Assembly (NCBI GenBank): GCA_036013505.1
Contig: CP107851.1
Span: forward strand, 1,922,001 to 1,986,000
Length of the DNA: 64,000 nucleotides
DNA from: Streptomyces sp. NBC_00510
GTDB lineage: Bacteria > Actinomycetota > Actinomycetes > Streptomycetales > Streptomycetaceae
Direction of reading: 5' to 3'
Shown here: one piece after another, positions 51,562-60,527 of the stretch
How the letters are laid out: the number at the start of each line of letters is the position of its first letter
Position numbering within the stretch: the stretch's first letter is position 1
Made by a program: the position numbers and the translations under genes
Notes under the pieces: model-generated
The model's database searches: none
What the model was told of the DNA's origin: nothing
What the model saw: only the letters and a program-made list of their open reading frames with translations

Positions 51562-54336
51562 GTGGCCGAGCCCCGTTCCCGACGCAGCGGTGACGTCTCC
51601 TGGATCCGCGCCCGGCTGCGCGCCGCCCCCGGCGGGACGCTGGCCCTGGCCGCGCTGGTGTTCGTCACCGCGTTCCTGGCGGCCGCCCTGCCGCGGGCCG
51701 TCGAGGGCTACGAGGACACCGCGCTGCGTGACACCGTGTCACACGCCTCGATGCCGAACCGCAGCGTCACCATGTCGCTCCAGGTCTCCCAGCTGTCCGT
51801 CCCCTTCGGCCCCGAGGCGCTGCTCACCCCGCGGTCGCTGAAGGCGACGGAGGCGCAGTTCCAGCGTCTCGTGCGGCCTCCGCTGGCGCTGGACGCGGAC
51901 CGGACCGTGTACGGCGTGCGTTCCGTGGAAACGGTCGCCACCGACCCCGGACTGACCCGGTTCCCCGCGGTGGACCCGCTCCCCCCGAAGAGCACCCTGG
52001 TGGCCCAGCCCGACCTCGCGGCGAACACCCGGCTCCTCGAGGGACGTCTGCCCCGGCCCGGCGCCGACGCCCACGGCGTCGAAGCGGTGATCACCGACCG
52101 CACCGCCAAGGCCATGAAACTGCGCACCGGTTCGGCCTTCCACCTCCAGGACGCAGTCGGATCCGTCATGACCGTTCGGGTCACCGGGATCGTCACTCCG
52201 CGGACACCCGGCGCCGCCTGGTGGAACGCGGAGTCCGACCTGCGCAGGCCCAGCCTGCGCTCGCTGCCCAGCCCGGGCAACGATCCCGTACGCTACTGGC
52301 ACTTCACCGCGCTCATCGACCAGAACGCCACCAAGGCCCTGCTGAGTCTGCAGGACGGCGCTCTGGCCTACTGGCACCACCCCGCGGACGTCGACGCTCT
52401 CACCGCGCAGGACGTCCCCGCGCTGCGCGACCGGCTGTCCGCGCTGACGGCGGGCCCTGCCGCGGCGCAGTTGCAGACCCGGCAGCGCGGCCTGCGTGTC
52501 GAGGAGCAGGGACTCGCCGAACTCCTCGGCCCCTTCGTCGCCGAACGCACCGCCGCCCAGCCGCTGGTCCTGGTCGCCGCCGTCGGCGTGGGTACCGTCG
52601 GCGCCGTCGTGCTGCTGATGGCGGCGGGCCTGTCGGCGGCCCGGCGCAGGGCCGAGTTCACCTTGCTGCGGGCCCGCGGCATCAGCCTGGGCGCGCTCAC
52701 CGGCCGACTGCTGGCGGAGAGCGCGGTCGTGGCGGTGCCGTCAGCTGCGGCCGGCCTGGCCGTGGCGCTGCTCCTGCTGCCGGCCGAACGCGCCGCGCTC
52801 GCCGTGTGGTCGGCCACCGCCGTGGCCGTCCTGGCCACGGTGAGCCTGCCGCTGCGGGCGGCCGCGACGGCCCGCCGGCCGCGCCCCGAGCAGCGTGAGG
52901 ACATCGTCGCGGCACGGCCGTCGCGGCGCCGCACGGTGACCGAGCTGGCGGTCGTGGTCGTCGTCGCCGGCGCCGTGGTGGCACTGCGGCAGCGCGGCAC
53001 GGCGGACGGCGGCGCGGACGTACTGACCGCCGCGGCGCCGGTGCTGCTGGCGGTGGTCGCCGCGCTGGTGCTGCTGCGGCTGTACCCCTGGCCGGTGCGG
53101 CTGCTGGCACGGCCCTTCGCACGGCTCAACGGAGCGGTGCTGCACCTGGGCCTGGCCCGCGCCGGACGCGCCCCCTCCACCACGGCGCTGCCACTGCTGG
53201 CCGTGCTCGTTGCCCTCACGGTCACCTCCTTCGGCGGATCCGTACTCGCCGGCGTCGAGTCGGGACGCGACCACGCCGCGGTGACCGCGGTCGGCGCGGA
53301 CGCCCGCGTGCAGAGCTACGGCGCCCTGCCGCAGGGCCTGACCGCACAGATCCGCAAGGTCACGGGGGTGCGGGAGGTCACCGGCGTCCGGATCGAATCC
53401 GGGCAGAAACTGATCAACGACAGGGACCGGTTCGACCTGCTGGTCGTCGATCCGAAGCCGTACGCCCAGCTCGTGGCGGCCACCGGCCTGGGCGCCGACT
53501 TCCCCGCCGGCAAGCTCGACTCGGGCGCGAAGGAGCCCATTCCCGCCATCGCCTCCCCGGCGATCGCGCGAAAGTTCGGGAATGGCGTCGGCGACCCCGA
53601 GAGCGTCAGGTCCTCGGTCGGGCGGGTCATGGTGCGCGTCGTGGGCACGCAGGACGCCACACCGGCGGCCCCCAACCACGAGTTCCTGATCGTGTCGCGG
53701 GCCGCCCTGGCGAAGGTCGCACCCGGGACGAAGGAACCGGCGCACGGTCCCTCAACGCTCTATGCGACGGGCACCGGTATCGACGCGCAGGCGCTGCGCG
53801 CCCTCGTGGCCAAGGCCGCGCCCAAGGCGCAGGTCACGCTGCGGACCGAGCAGCGCGCCTCGTACGGGACGACGTCGGCGCTGCAGTCGGGTGCACGGCA
53901 TGTGTACCTGGCGGCGGTGGCGGCGGGCGCGGGGTACAGCGTGCTGGCGTTGCTGTTGTCGTTGCTCCACAACGCGCCGCAGCGCAAGGCGTTGCTGGCG
54001 CGGCTGCGAACGATGGGCATGGCGGGCGGTCAGCGGCAGTGGCTGGCGGTGCTGGAGATGCTGCCGCAGGTCCTGCTGGGCGCCCTGGGCGGTGTCCTGG
54101 TGAGCATGGCCACCGTGCCGCTGGTACGTCCGGGCGTGGACCTGGTGGCACTCGCCTTCACCGTCCGCACGCCCGCCACCGACCTGTCGGGGGCGGTGTT
54201 GCGCACCGACGTGGCGTCGCTGCTGGTGCCTGCGGCCGCGCTGGTGCTGCTGGCCTGTGTGGTGCTGGCCGTACAGGCCTGGCTGACAGGGCGACGGGGA
54301 GAAGGAACCGAACTCCGGATGGGTGAACGATCATGA
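51562..54336 (+). CDS. FtsX-type ABC transporter permease, second
   Basis: The second permease (924 residues) has a first membrane segment (about 24-46), an extracytoplasmic domain (about 50-320) and a membrane block at about 330-430. More segments follow to about 555, then another extracytoplasmic domain (about 560-760) and a final block (about 780-910). I chose GTG 51562 over GTG 51553 because AAGGAGG lies 8 nt before it. It pairs with the larger permease just upstream, and its end overlaps the ATPase start by four bases. Two full-length permeases plus the following ATPase make a complete transporter. Repression through the upstream palindrome is likely. Confidence 0.85.
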   Translation: MAEPRSRRSGDVSWIRARLRAAPGGTLALAALVFVTAFLAAALPRAVEGYEDTALRDTVSHASMPNRSVTMSLQVSQLSVPFGPEALLTPRSLKATEAQFQRLVRPPLALDADRTVYGVRSVETVATDPGLTRFPAVDPLPPKSTLVAQPDLAANTRLLEGRLPRPGADAHGVEAVITDRTAKAMKLRTGSAFHLQDAVGSVMTVRVTGIVTPRTPGAAWWNAESDLRRPSLRSLPSPGNDPVRYWHFTALIDQNATKALLSLQDGALAYWHHPADVDALTAQDVPALRDRLSALTAGPAAAQLQTRQRGLRVEEQGLAELLGPFVAERTAAQPLVLVAAVGVGTVGAVVLLMAAGLSAARRRAEFTLLRARGISLGALTGRLLAESAVVAVPSAAAGLAVALLLLPAERAALAVWSATAVAVLATVSLPLRAAATARRPRPEQREDIVAARPSRRRTVTELAVVVVVAGAVVALRQRGTADGGADVLTAAAPVLLAVVAALVLLRLYPWPVRLLARPFARLNGAVLHLGLARAGRAPSTTALPLLAVLVALTVTSFGGSVLAGVESGRDHAAVTAVGADARVQSYGALPQGLTAQIRKVTGVREVTGVRIESGQKLINDRDRFDLLVVDPKPYAQLVAATGLGADFPAGKLDSGAKEPIPAIASPAIARKFGNGVGDPESVRSSVGRVMVRVVGTQDATPAAPNHEFLIVSRAALAKVAPGTKEPAHGPSTLYATGTGIDAQALRALVAKAAPKAQVTLRTEQRASYGTTSALQSGARHVYLAAVAAGAGYSVLALLLSLLHNAPQRKALLARLRTMGMAGGQRQWLAVLEMLPQVLLGALGGVLVSMATVPLVRPGVDLVALAFTVRTPATDLSGAVLRTDVASLLVPAAALVLLACVVLAVQAWLTGRRGEGTELRMGERS

Positions 54337-55313
54337 CTCAGAACACGTCCGGCACCGCCGAGCGCGGCAACGTCACGCTGGCGGACCTGGAACGGCGCGT
54401 CACCGAGAGCCGGGAGCAGCCCGCCTACGGGCACGACGCGTTGATCGTCTGCGACCGGCTGGTGCGGATCTTCACCGCCCAGGGCGTGGAGGTCCAGGCG
54501 CTGCAGGGACTGGACCTGCTGGTGCAGCAAGGCGAACTGATGGCCCTGGTCGGCGCGTCCGGCAGCGGCAAGTCCACCCTGCTCAACATCCTGGCCGGGC
54601 TGGACACCCCCACCGCCGGCGCCGCCTCGGTCGCCGGCTTCGACCTGCTCGCCATGAACGCCGCCGCGCGCCTGCGCTACCAACGCGAGGTCGTCGGCTT
54701 CGTCTGGCAGCAGACCTCACGCAACCTGCTGCCCTACCTGACCGCCCTGCAGAACGTCGTCCTGCCCATGCGCCTTGCCGGCCGCGTCAAGAGCCGCACC
54801 GAACGCGCCAAGCGCGCCACCGAACTGCTGGACCTGATGGGCGTCGGCTACGCCGCCGACCGCCGACCCCAGCAGATGTCCGGCGGCGAACAGCAGCGCA
54901 CCGCCATCGCCGTGGCGCTGGCCAACCACCCCTCCCTGGTGCTGGCCGACGAACCCACCGGCCAGCTGGACTCCGCCACCGGCGAGCAGGTCTTCGGCGC
55001 CTTCCGCACCGCCAACAAGGAGCTCGGCACGACCATCGTCGTCGTCACCCACGACCAGGCCGTGGCCACCGCGGTCGACCGTACCGTCGCCATCCGCGAC
55101 GGCCGCACCGCCTCCGAAGTCCTGCGCCGCACCAGCGTCGACGACGAAGGCCGCACCACCGTCCACGCCAGCGAATACGCCACCGTCGACCGCTCCGGCC
55201 GCCTCCAGCTCCCCCGCGACTACACCCACGCCCTCGACATCCGCAACCGCGTCATGCTCGAACTCGAACCCGACCACATCGCCGTCCGCCCCGACCGCCC
55301 CGAAGAGGACTGA
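54333..55313 (+). CDS. LolD/MacB-type ABC transporter ATPase, extended C-terminus
   Basis: The ATPase (326 residues) has Walker A GASGSGKST, signature MSGGEQQRTAIAVAL, Walker B LVLADEPTGQLD and switch His in VVVTHDQA. An N-terminal extension of about 28 residues and a C-terminal extension of about 75 residues (YATVDRSGRLQLPRDYTHALDIRNRVMLELEPDHIAVRP) go beyond the usual LolD length. The latter resembles an AbrB-like or OB-type beta unit. Its ATG overlaps the second permease by four bases. It is the main energy unit of this permease pair. Confidence 0.9.
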   Translation: MTQNTSGTAERGNVTLADLERRVTESREQPAYGHDALIVCDRLVRIFTAQGVEVQALQGLDLLVQQGELMALVGASGSGKSTLLNILAGLDTPTAGAASVAGFDLLAMNAAARLRYQREVVGFVWQQTSRNLLPYLTALQNVVLPMRLAGRVKSRTERAKRATELLDLMGVGYAADRRPQQMSGGEQQRTAIAVALANHPSLVLADEPTGQLDSATGEQVFGAFRTANKELGTTIVVVTHDQAVATAVDRTVAIRDGRTASEVLRRTSVDDEGRTTVHASEYATVDRSGRLQLPRDYTHALDIRNRVMLELEPDHIAVRPDRPEED

Positions 55314-55326
55314 CCGGCCGGGGCGC

Positions 55327-56979
55327 CTACGCGTCCGGCGCCGCGTAGACCCGCTGACCGCCCACGAAGGTCTGCAGCACCCGTGTCGCGGCGATCTCCG
55401 CGGGCGGCCCGGCGAAGGGGTCGCGGTCGAGGACGACGAGGTCGGCCAGCTTGCCCGGGGTGACCGTGCCGGTGTCGTCGAGGTGGTTCACGTACGCGCT
55501 CCCCGCGGTGTAGGCGGCGATGGCGGCGGCCAGGTCGACGCGCTGCTCCGGCAGGAAGACGGGGGTGCCGTCCGGGGCGTCCGGGGTGCGGCGGTTGACC
55601 GCGACGTGCAGGGCCTGGAACGGGTCGGGGCTGCTGACCGGCCAGTCGCTGCCGGCGGCGAGCGTCGCGCCGGAGCGGAGCAGATCGCCGAACGGGTACT
55701 GCCAGGCGGCCCGTTCGGGGCCGAGGAACGGCAGGGTGAGCTCGTCCATCTGGGGCTCGTGGGCGGCCCACAGCGCCTGGACGTTCGCTGTGGCGCCCAG
55801 AGCGCGGAAGCGGGCGACGTCGTCCGGATGGACGACCTGCAGATGGGCGAGGTGGTGCCGGGTGTCACGGAAGCCGTTGGCCGAACGGGCCGCCGCCACC
55901 GCGTCCAGCGCCTCACGGACGGCGCGGTCGCCGAGGGCGTGGAAGTGCACCTGGAAGCCGAGGGCGTCCAGCTCGGTGACGTGCTTCGCCAGCGCCGCGG
56001 GGTCCACGAAGCTGATGCCGCTGTTGGCGGAGGCGCAACCGCAGGCGGTGAGGTAGGGGCCGAGCAGCGCCGCCGTCCCGTTCTCCGCGATGCCGTCCTG
56101 CATGATCTTGACGCTGGTGGCGCGGAAGCGGCCCCGGCTCACGGCGGCCCGCCGTTCGACGAGTTCGGGGATCTGCTCGGCGCCGCGGGCCCGGTCCCAC
56201 CACAGGGCACCGACGACGCGCGCGGTGAGCAGCCCGTCGGCGATCAGGGCATGGTAGGCGGACACCGGGTCGGTCATGTTCGCGTAGTCGCCGACGATGG
56301 CGTCCTGCCAGGCGGTGACACCCAGGGAGTGCAGCACGCGCTGGGCACGCAGCAGCGCGGCGGTCCGCTCGCCCGGGGTGACCGGCGGCAGGAGCCGGCC
56401 GACGAGGTGGAGGGCGCCCTCCTGGAGCATCCCGGTGGGGTTGCCGTCGGCGTCGCGCTCGATGCGGCCGTCCGCGGGGTCGGGGGTGTCCCGGGTGATC
56501 CCGGCGAGTTCCAGGGCGCGGGAGTTGACCCAGGCCCCGTGGTGGTCCCGGTTGGGCAGGAAGACCGGACGGTCGGCGACGACGCCGTCCAGGAGCGCGG
56601 CGGTGGGGGTGCCGCCGGGGAAGGCGTCCAGCGACCAGCCACCGCCGGTGATCCACTCTGCGCCGGGATGCCCGTCCGCGTAGGCGCGGACGAGCCGCAG
56701 GTACTCCCGCGCCTCGTGGGCCTCCGCGAGATGGCACTGGCCCAGCTCGATGCCGGCGCCGAGCGGGTGGACGTGGGCGTCCTGGAAACCGGGCAGCAGC
56801 ATCTTCCCGGCCAGGTCCACGACCTCGGTGCCGGGCCCGATCAGCTCCCGTACCTCGTCGTGGCCGACGGCGGCGATGCGGCCGTCGCGCACGGCCACCG
56901 AGGTGGCCCGGCCGAGGACGGGGTCGACGGTGTGCACCGGGCCGCCGGTAAGGACGAGGTCGGCGTGCGGGTGGGACAT
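55327..56979 (-). CDS. Amidohydrolase (YtcJ-like)
   Basis: This metal-dependent amidohydrolase (550 residues) has the N-terminal metal-binding signature GKMLLPGFQDAHVHPLG, and later HFHALGDRAVREALDAV, HHLAHLQVVHPDDVARF and GSDWPVSSPDPFQALHVAVNR. The C-terminal beta unit has GKLADLVVLDRDPF. It belongs to the YtcJ/N-acyl-D-amino-acid/formamide amidohydrolase group; the substrate is not predictable. GGAG precedes the ATG. It lies 100 bp downstream of the APC permease on the same strand, so the permease may import its substrate. It is convergent with the ABC ATPase gene, with only 13 bp between the stops. Confidence 0.85.
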   Translation of the reverse strand: MSHPHADLVLTGGPVHTVDPVLGRATSVAVRDGRIAAVGHDEVRELIGPGTEVVDLAGKMLLPGFQDAHVHPLGAGIELGQCHLAEAHEAREYLRLVRAYADGHPGAEWITGGGWSLDAFPGGTPTAALLDGVVADRPVFLPNRDHHGAWVNSRALELAGITRDTPDPADGRIERDADGNPTGMLQEGALHLVGRLLPPVTPGERTAALLRAQRVLHSLGVTAWQDAIVGDYANMTDPVSAYHALIADGLLTARVVGALWWDRARGAEQIPELVERRAAVSRGRFRATSVKIMQDGIAENGTAALLGPYLTACGCASANSGISFVDPAALAKHVTELDALGFQVHFHALGDRAVREALDAVAAARSANGFRDTRHHLAHLQVVHPDDVARFRALGATANVQALWAAHEPQMDELTLPFLGPERAAWQYPFGDLLRSGATLAAGSDWPVSSPDPFQALHVAVNRRTPDAPDGTPVFLPEQRVDLAAAIAAYTAGSAYVNHLDDTGTVTPGKLADLVVLDRDPFAGPPAEIAATRVLQTFVGGQRVYAAPDA

Positions 56980-57046
56980 GGCGTGCGCTCCAGGGGCAGG
57001 GGTCGCGGGGGGCCGGGCTTCCGGTTCGGGTGCGCGGTTCCGGGTT

Positions 57047-57067
57047 CGGGCTTCGGGCTTCGGGCTT
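57047..57067. repeat. Three tandem CGGGCTT repeats
   Basis: Three exact 7-bp CGGGCTT copies in a row are flanked by partial copies (CGGGTT before, CGGGCAG after). They lie between the APC permease stop and the amidohydrolase start. Confidence 0.85.
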
Positions 57068-57078
57068 CGGGCAGTGCG

Positions 57079-58596
57079 TCAGACGGTCGTACGGTCCATC
57101 GGCAGCGTCAGGGCGTCCGCGTCCGTGCCGCGGCCGGTGGCGAAGTAGGGAGAGCGTCGCAGGTACTTGGCGCAGGCGGCCATCACCAGGCCGGCCAGGA
57201 CGATCCCGCCGGGCAGCGCGAGCATGAACCAGCCGTTGCCGGGGCTGAGTTCGAAGTGGTCGCTCATCGTGGCGTACGAATGGCCGAGGTAGCAGCCGGC
57301 GCCCAGGAGCACCGCGCCGGACAGGCCGGGCACCACCACGGACAGCAGTGCCTCGCGGGGCCCGGCGCGCAGCGCGCCACGGAAACGGACGGCGCAGGCG
57401 ACCGCGGTCAGGCCGTAGTAGAGGGCCACCAGCAGCCCGACGGAGTTGACGGCCGCCAGCAGCATGTCGTTGAGCCGCGGGATGGCCATCGCCAGCAGCG
57501 CGATGGCGGCGGCGACGGCCATGACCAGGACGGTGCCCACGGCGGGCGTGCCGAAGCGCGGGTGGATCCGGGTCCAGACGGGCCCCATCGTGCGGTCCCG
57601 TCCCATGGCCAGCATGCCGCGGGCGGTGGGGATCACCGAGGACTGCACGGAGGCCACGGCCGAGAACATCAGCGCGAGCAGCGGCAGGCTCGCCCACGGC
57701 TCGTCGGCGAGCTTCGCACCGAGGTAGGGCAGCGCCTGCGGGCCGTTCTCGATCAGCTCCGACAGGCTCATCTCACGCTGGAAGGCCACGGAGGCGAAGA
57801 GGAACATGCCGAGCATCGCGACCAGGGCGATCGTGCCGCCGCGCGCGGAGTCACCGACGTCACGGGTCTCCTCGTTGACGCTGAACGCCGCGTCCCAGCC
57901 CCAGAAGAAGAACACCGCGAGCACCAGGCCCTGGGCGAAGGCCGTGCCGTCGTGGACGGCGAACGGGTCGAACCAGGAAGCCCGCACCGCGTGACCGCCG
58001 CGCAGGAACGCCAGGCCGCAGAAGACGAGGAGCACGGCGTACTCGAAGACCAGCAACCCGGCCTGCAGCCGGGTCGCGCCCCGCACCCCCGTGACGGCCA
58101 GGACGGTGACTCCGGTGAGGACCACCAGGCCCAGTACGGTGCTCACCGCGGTCGACCCCGGGTCCAGGGCGAGCCCCGCGACCTCGGTGAGCCCCGCCTT
58201 GTTCGCGAACGCCAGGATCACCGAGCCGGTGATGGCGCTGGTGTACGCCATGAAGACCACGGAACCGGCGAGGGTCACCCAGCCGGTCAGGAAACCGGGC
58301 CACGGTCCCAGGGTCGCACCGACCCACGTGTAGCCGTTGCCGCAGTTCGGCTCGGAGCGGTTGAGCCGGGCGTACGCGGTCGCGATGCCGAGCACGGGCA
58401 GGAAGGCCAGCAGCAGCACGACCGGAGCCTGCAGGCCGACGGTCGCGGCGAGCGCGCCCATACCGACGCCGATGCTGGTGGTGGCCGCGGTGCTGGAGGC
58501 GGCGATGGCGACGCCGTCGACGACACCCAGCGAACGGCGCAACTGGGCGGGGGATCTGCCGGGTCCGGGGGCTGAGGCGGGTCCGGTGGTCGGCAT
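57079..58596 (-). CDS. APC-family amino acid/amine permease
   Basis: The 505-residue permease has about 12 predicted membrane segments. Its N-terminal segment motif, LGVVDGVAIAASSTAATTSIGVGMG, is a variant of the APC helix 1 unwound region. It also has YTWVGATLGPWPGFLTGW and FFFWGWDAAFSVNEETRDVGDSARGG, typical of the APC superfamily. I chose ATG 58596 because GAGGAG lies 6 nt upstream; frame continues upstream through the TetR operator region. It is divergent from a TetR gene and followed by an amidohydrolase, suggesting uptake and hydrolysis of an amino acid or amine derivative. The substrate is unknown. Confidence 0.88.
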   Translation of the reverse strand: MPTTGPASAPGPGRSPAQLRRSLGVVDGVAIAASSTAATTSIGVGMGALAATVGLQAPVVLLLAFLPVLGIATAYARLNRSEPNCGNGYTWVGATLGPWPGFLTGWVTLAGSVVFMAYTSAITGSVILAFANKAGLTEVAGLALDPGSTAVSTVLGLVVLTGVTVLAVTGVRGATRLQAGLLVFEYAVLLVFCGLAFLRGGHAVRASWFDPFAVHDGTAFAQGLVLAVFFFWGWDAAFSVNEETRDVGDSARGGTIALVAMLGMFLFASVAFQREMSLSELIENGPQALPYLGAKLADEPWASLPLLALMFSAVASVQSSVIPTARGMLAMGRDRTMGPVWTRIHPRFGTPAVGTVLVMAVAAAIALLAMAIPRLNDMLLAAVNSVGLLVALYYGLTAVACAVRFRGALRAGPREALLSVVVPGLSGAVLLGAGCYLGHSYATMSDHFELSPGNGWFMLALPGGIVLAGLVMAACAKYLRRSPYFATGRGTDADALTLPMDRTTV

Positions 58597-58646
58597 CTGG
58601 GGCTCCTCTGAGGGAGGACGGACGGGGAAGAGCCGCGCGGGGTTGT

Positions 58647-58687
58647 GATGAAACAGGCCATGTTCATCTACCGTCAATGGTGTTGAC
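58647..58687. promoter_or_regulatory. Candidate TetR operator between APC permease and tetR
   Basis: GTCAATGGTGTTGAC (58673-58687) is a perfect 5-bp-arm dyad. A second dyad, GATGAA...TTCATC (58647-58652, 58663-58668), lies 4 bp away. Both sit in the 145-bp divergent gap, and TTGACA (58683-58688) could be the tetR -35. The local TetR protein is the likely binder. Confidence 0.55.
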
Positions 58688-58741
58688 ATAAGGCGGCCCG
58701 GGCGCCTTCACTGTGCGCGACGCCGAGAGAAGGGCCCGCCC

Positions 58742-59461
58742 ATGACCGCCGCCACCGGCGACCGCGTCCCCCGGGAACGCAAGCGCCGCCGCCCCACCCG
58801 CTCGGGCGTCCTGCTGTCCGGCCCGCTCATCGTCGACACCGCCCTGCGCCTCATCGGCGAACACGGCCCCGAGGCACTGAGCGTCCGCCGCCTCGGCGCG
58901 GCCCTCGGCTGCGACCCCAGCGCGGTCTACCGCTACTTCCACAACACCGACGACCTGCTGCTCGCCGTCGCCGACCGCATCATCGGCGACGCCATGGACG
59001 GCTTCACCCCCGGCGACGACTGGCAGGCCTCCCTGCGCGACATGGCCGTACGGGTCCGCGACGGATACCTCGCGCACCCGCGCGCCGCCGCCATGGCCTC
59101 GTACCGGATCACCCGCCGCGAACACGAGTTCCGCGCCGTGGAGGCGGGCATCGGCATCCTGCTGCGGGCGGGCTTCGCACCGGACAGCGCCGTCCCCCTC
59201 TACCTGGCGTTCATCGACACCGTCCTCGGCCACGCCGCCCTCGACGCCGCCCACCTCGCGCTGCCGCGCGCCCAGCGCGAGGCCGACCGGCGCGCCTGGA
59301 CCCAGGAATACCGCTCCGCGACGGTCGACCCACAGGCCTTCCCCGCACTGTCCGCCGTCCGCGGCCACCTGCACCTGATGGCCGGCAGCTCCTTCGACAC
59401 CGCCGTCGACCTCATGCTCACCGCCCTCGCCGCACGATTGCGCCCACAGCGTGATCGCTGA
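58742..59461 (+). CDS. TetR-family transcriptional regulator
   Basis: The 239-residue regulator has an N-terminal TetR helix-turn-helix (about 28-75: LIVDTALRLIGEHGPEALSVRRLGAALGCDPSAVYRYFHNTDDLLLAVADRII) and a C-terminal ligand-binding helical domain. A basic extension of about 22 residues (PRERKRRRPTRSG) precedes the helix-turn-helix and may touch the DNA minor groove. It is divergent from the APC permease and amidohydrolase genes and probably represses them. The ligand would be the transported compound or its product; this is inferred from position only. Confidence 0.9.
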   Translation: MTAATGDRVPRERKRRRPTRSGVLLSGPLIVDTALRLIGEHGPEALSVRRLGAALGCDPSAVYRYFHNTDDLLLAVADRIIGDAMDGFTPGDDWQASLRDMAVRVRDGYLAHPRAAAMASYRITRREHEFRAVEAGIGILLRAGFAPDSAVPLYLAFIDTVLGHAALDAAHLALPRAQREADRRAWTQEYRSATVDPQAFPALSAVRGHLHLMAGSSFDTAVDLMLTALAARLRPQRDR

Positions 59462-59494
59462 CGTCCGGCCGCACCGCGGGGCACAGTGGCCGGT

Positions 59495-60481
59495 ATGAAG
59501 CTGCTGACCCTGGGTGGAACCGAATTCGTGGGACGCGCCGTCGTCGAGGACGCGCTCGAGCGGGGCTGGGAGGTCACGGTGTTCCACCGCGGCCGGCACC
59601 AAGCGCCGCCCGGCGCCACCGTGCTGCTCGGGGAACGCGGCACCGAAGGCGGCCTCGCCGCCCTCGCACACGGCGAGTGGGACGCCGTCGTCGACACCTG
59701 GTCCGGCGCACCGGCCACCGTACGGGACACCGCCCGCCTCCTGGCCGGGCGCGCCCGGACGTACGCCTACGTCTCCAGCCGCTCCGTGTACACCTACCCC
59801 GCCCCCGCCGGACTCGACGAGGACGGACCCGTCGTGGACGCCTCGCCCGGTGACGGACACGACGTCGACTACGCCCGCGCCAAGCGCGGCGGCGAACTCG
59901 CCGCGACCGAGTCCTTCGGCGACCACGCCCTGCTGGCCCGCGCCGGCCTCATCCTCGGCCCCTACGAGAACATCGGCCGCCTCCCCTGGTGGCTCACCCG
60001 CATCGCCCGCGGCGGCCCCGTCCTCGCCCCCGGCCCCCGCGACCTCCCCCTGCAGTACGTCGACGCCCGCGACCTCGCCGCATGGGTCCTGGACGCCGCG
60101 GAATCCGGCCTCGGCGGCGCCTACAACCTCGTCAGCCCACCCGGGCACACCACCACCGGCGAACTCCTCGAAGCCTGCGCCGCGGTGACCGGATCCGACG
60201 CCGAACTGCGCTGGACGGACCCGGAGACGGTCCTGGCCGCGGGCATCGAGCCGTGGACCGAGCTGCCGGTCTGGCTCCCCCCGGGCGAGCTCTACGACAC
60301 GCTCCACACCGCCGACGTCTCCCGCGCCCTCGCCACCGGACTGCGCTGCCGCCCCGTCGCCGAGACCGTCGCCGACACCTGGGAGTGGCTGCGCTCGCTG
60401 GGCGGCACGGCACCCCAGCGCCCCGACCGGCCCACGGTGGGCCTCGCCCCGGAGAAGGAGGCCAAGGCGCTGGGCGGTTGA
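59495..60481 (+). CDS. NAD-dependent epimerase/reductase-like protein
   Basis: This short-chain-type epimerase fold protein (328 residues) has the NAD motif LLTLGGTEFVGRAVVEDALE at the N-terminus (GGTEFVG in place of GxTGFIG), and YVSSRSVYTYPAP, then VDYARAKRGGE. The last is the Tyr-xxx-Lys region in altered form (Y..AK). It resembles the isoflavone-reductase/epimerase-like proteins and RNA-binding CSP41 relatives. The missing standard YxxxK means catalysis as an epimerase is uncertain. ATG 59495 was chosen over GTG 59486. It may follow tetR in one transcript. Function is unknown. Confidence 0.78.
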   Translation: MKLLTLGGTEFVGRAVVEDALERGWEVTVFHRGRHQAPPGATVLLGERGTEGGLAALAHGEWDAVVDTWSGAPATVRDTARLLAGRARTYAYVSSRSVYTYPAPAGLDEDGPVVDASPGDGHDVDYARAKRGGELAATESFGDHALLARAGLILGPYENIGRLPWWLTRIARGGPVLAPGPRDLPLQYVDARDLAAWVLDAAESGLGGAYNLVSPPGHTTTGELLEACAAVTGSDAELRWTDPETVLAAGIEPWTELPVWLPPGELYDTLHTADVSRALATGLRCRPVAETVADTWEWLRSLGGTAPQRPDRPTVGLAPEKEAKALGG

Positions 60482-60527
60482 GACCCACCGCCCGACACCG
60501 GCACCGACACCCGCGTGGAGCCCTGCG

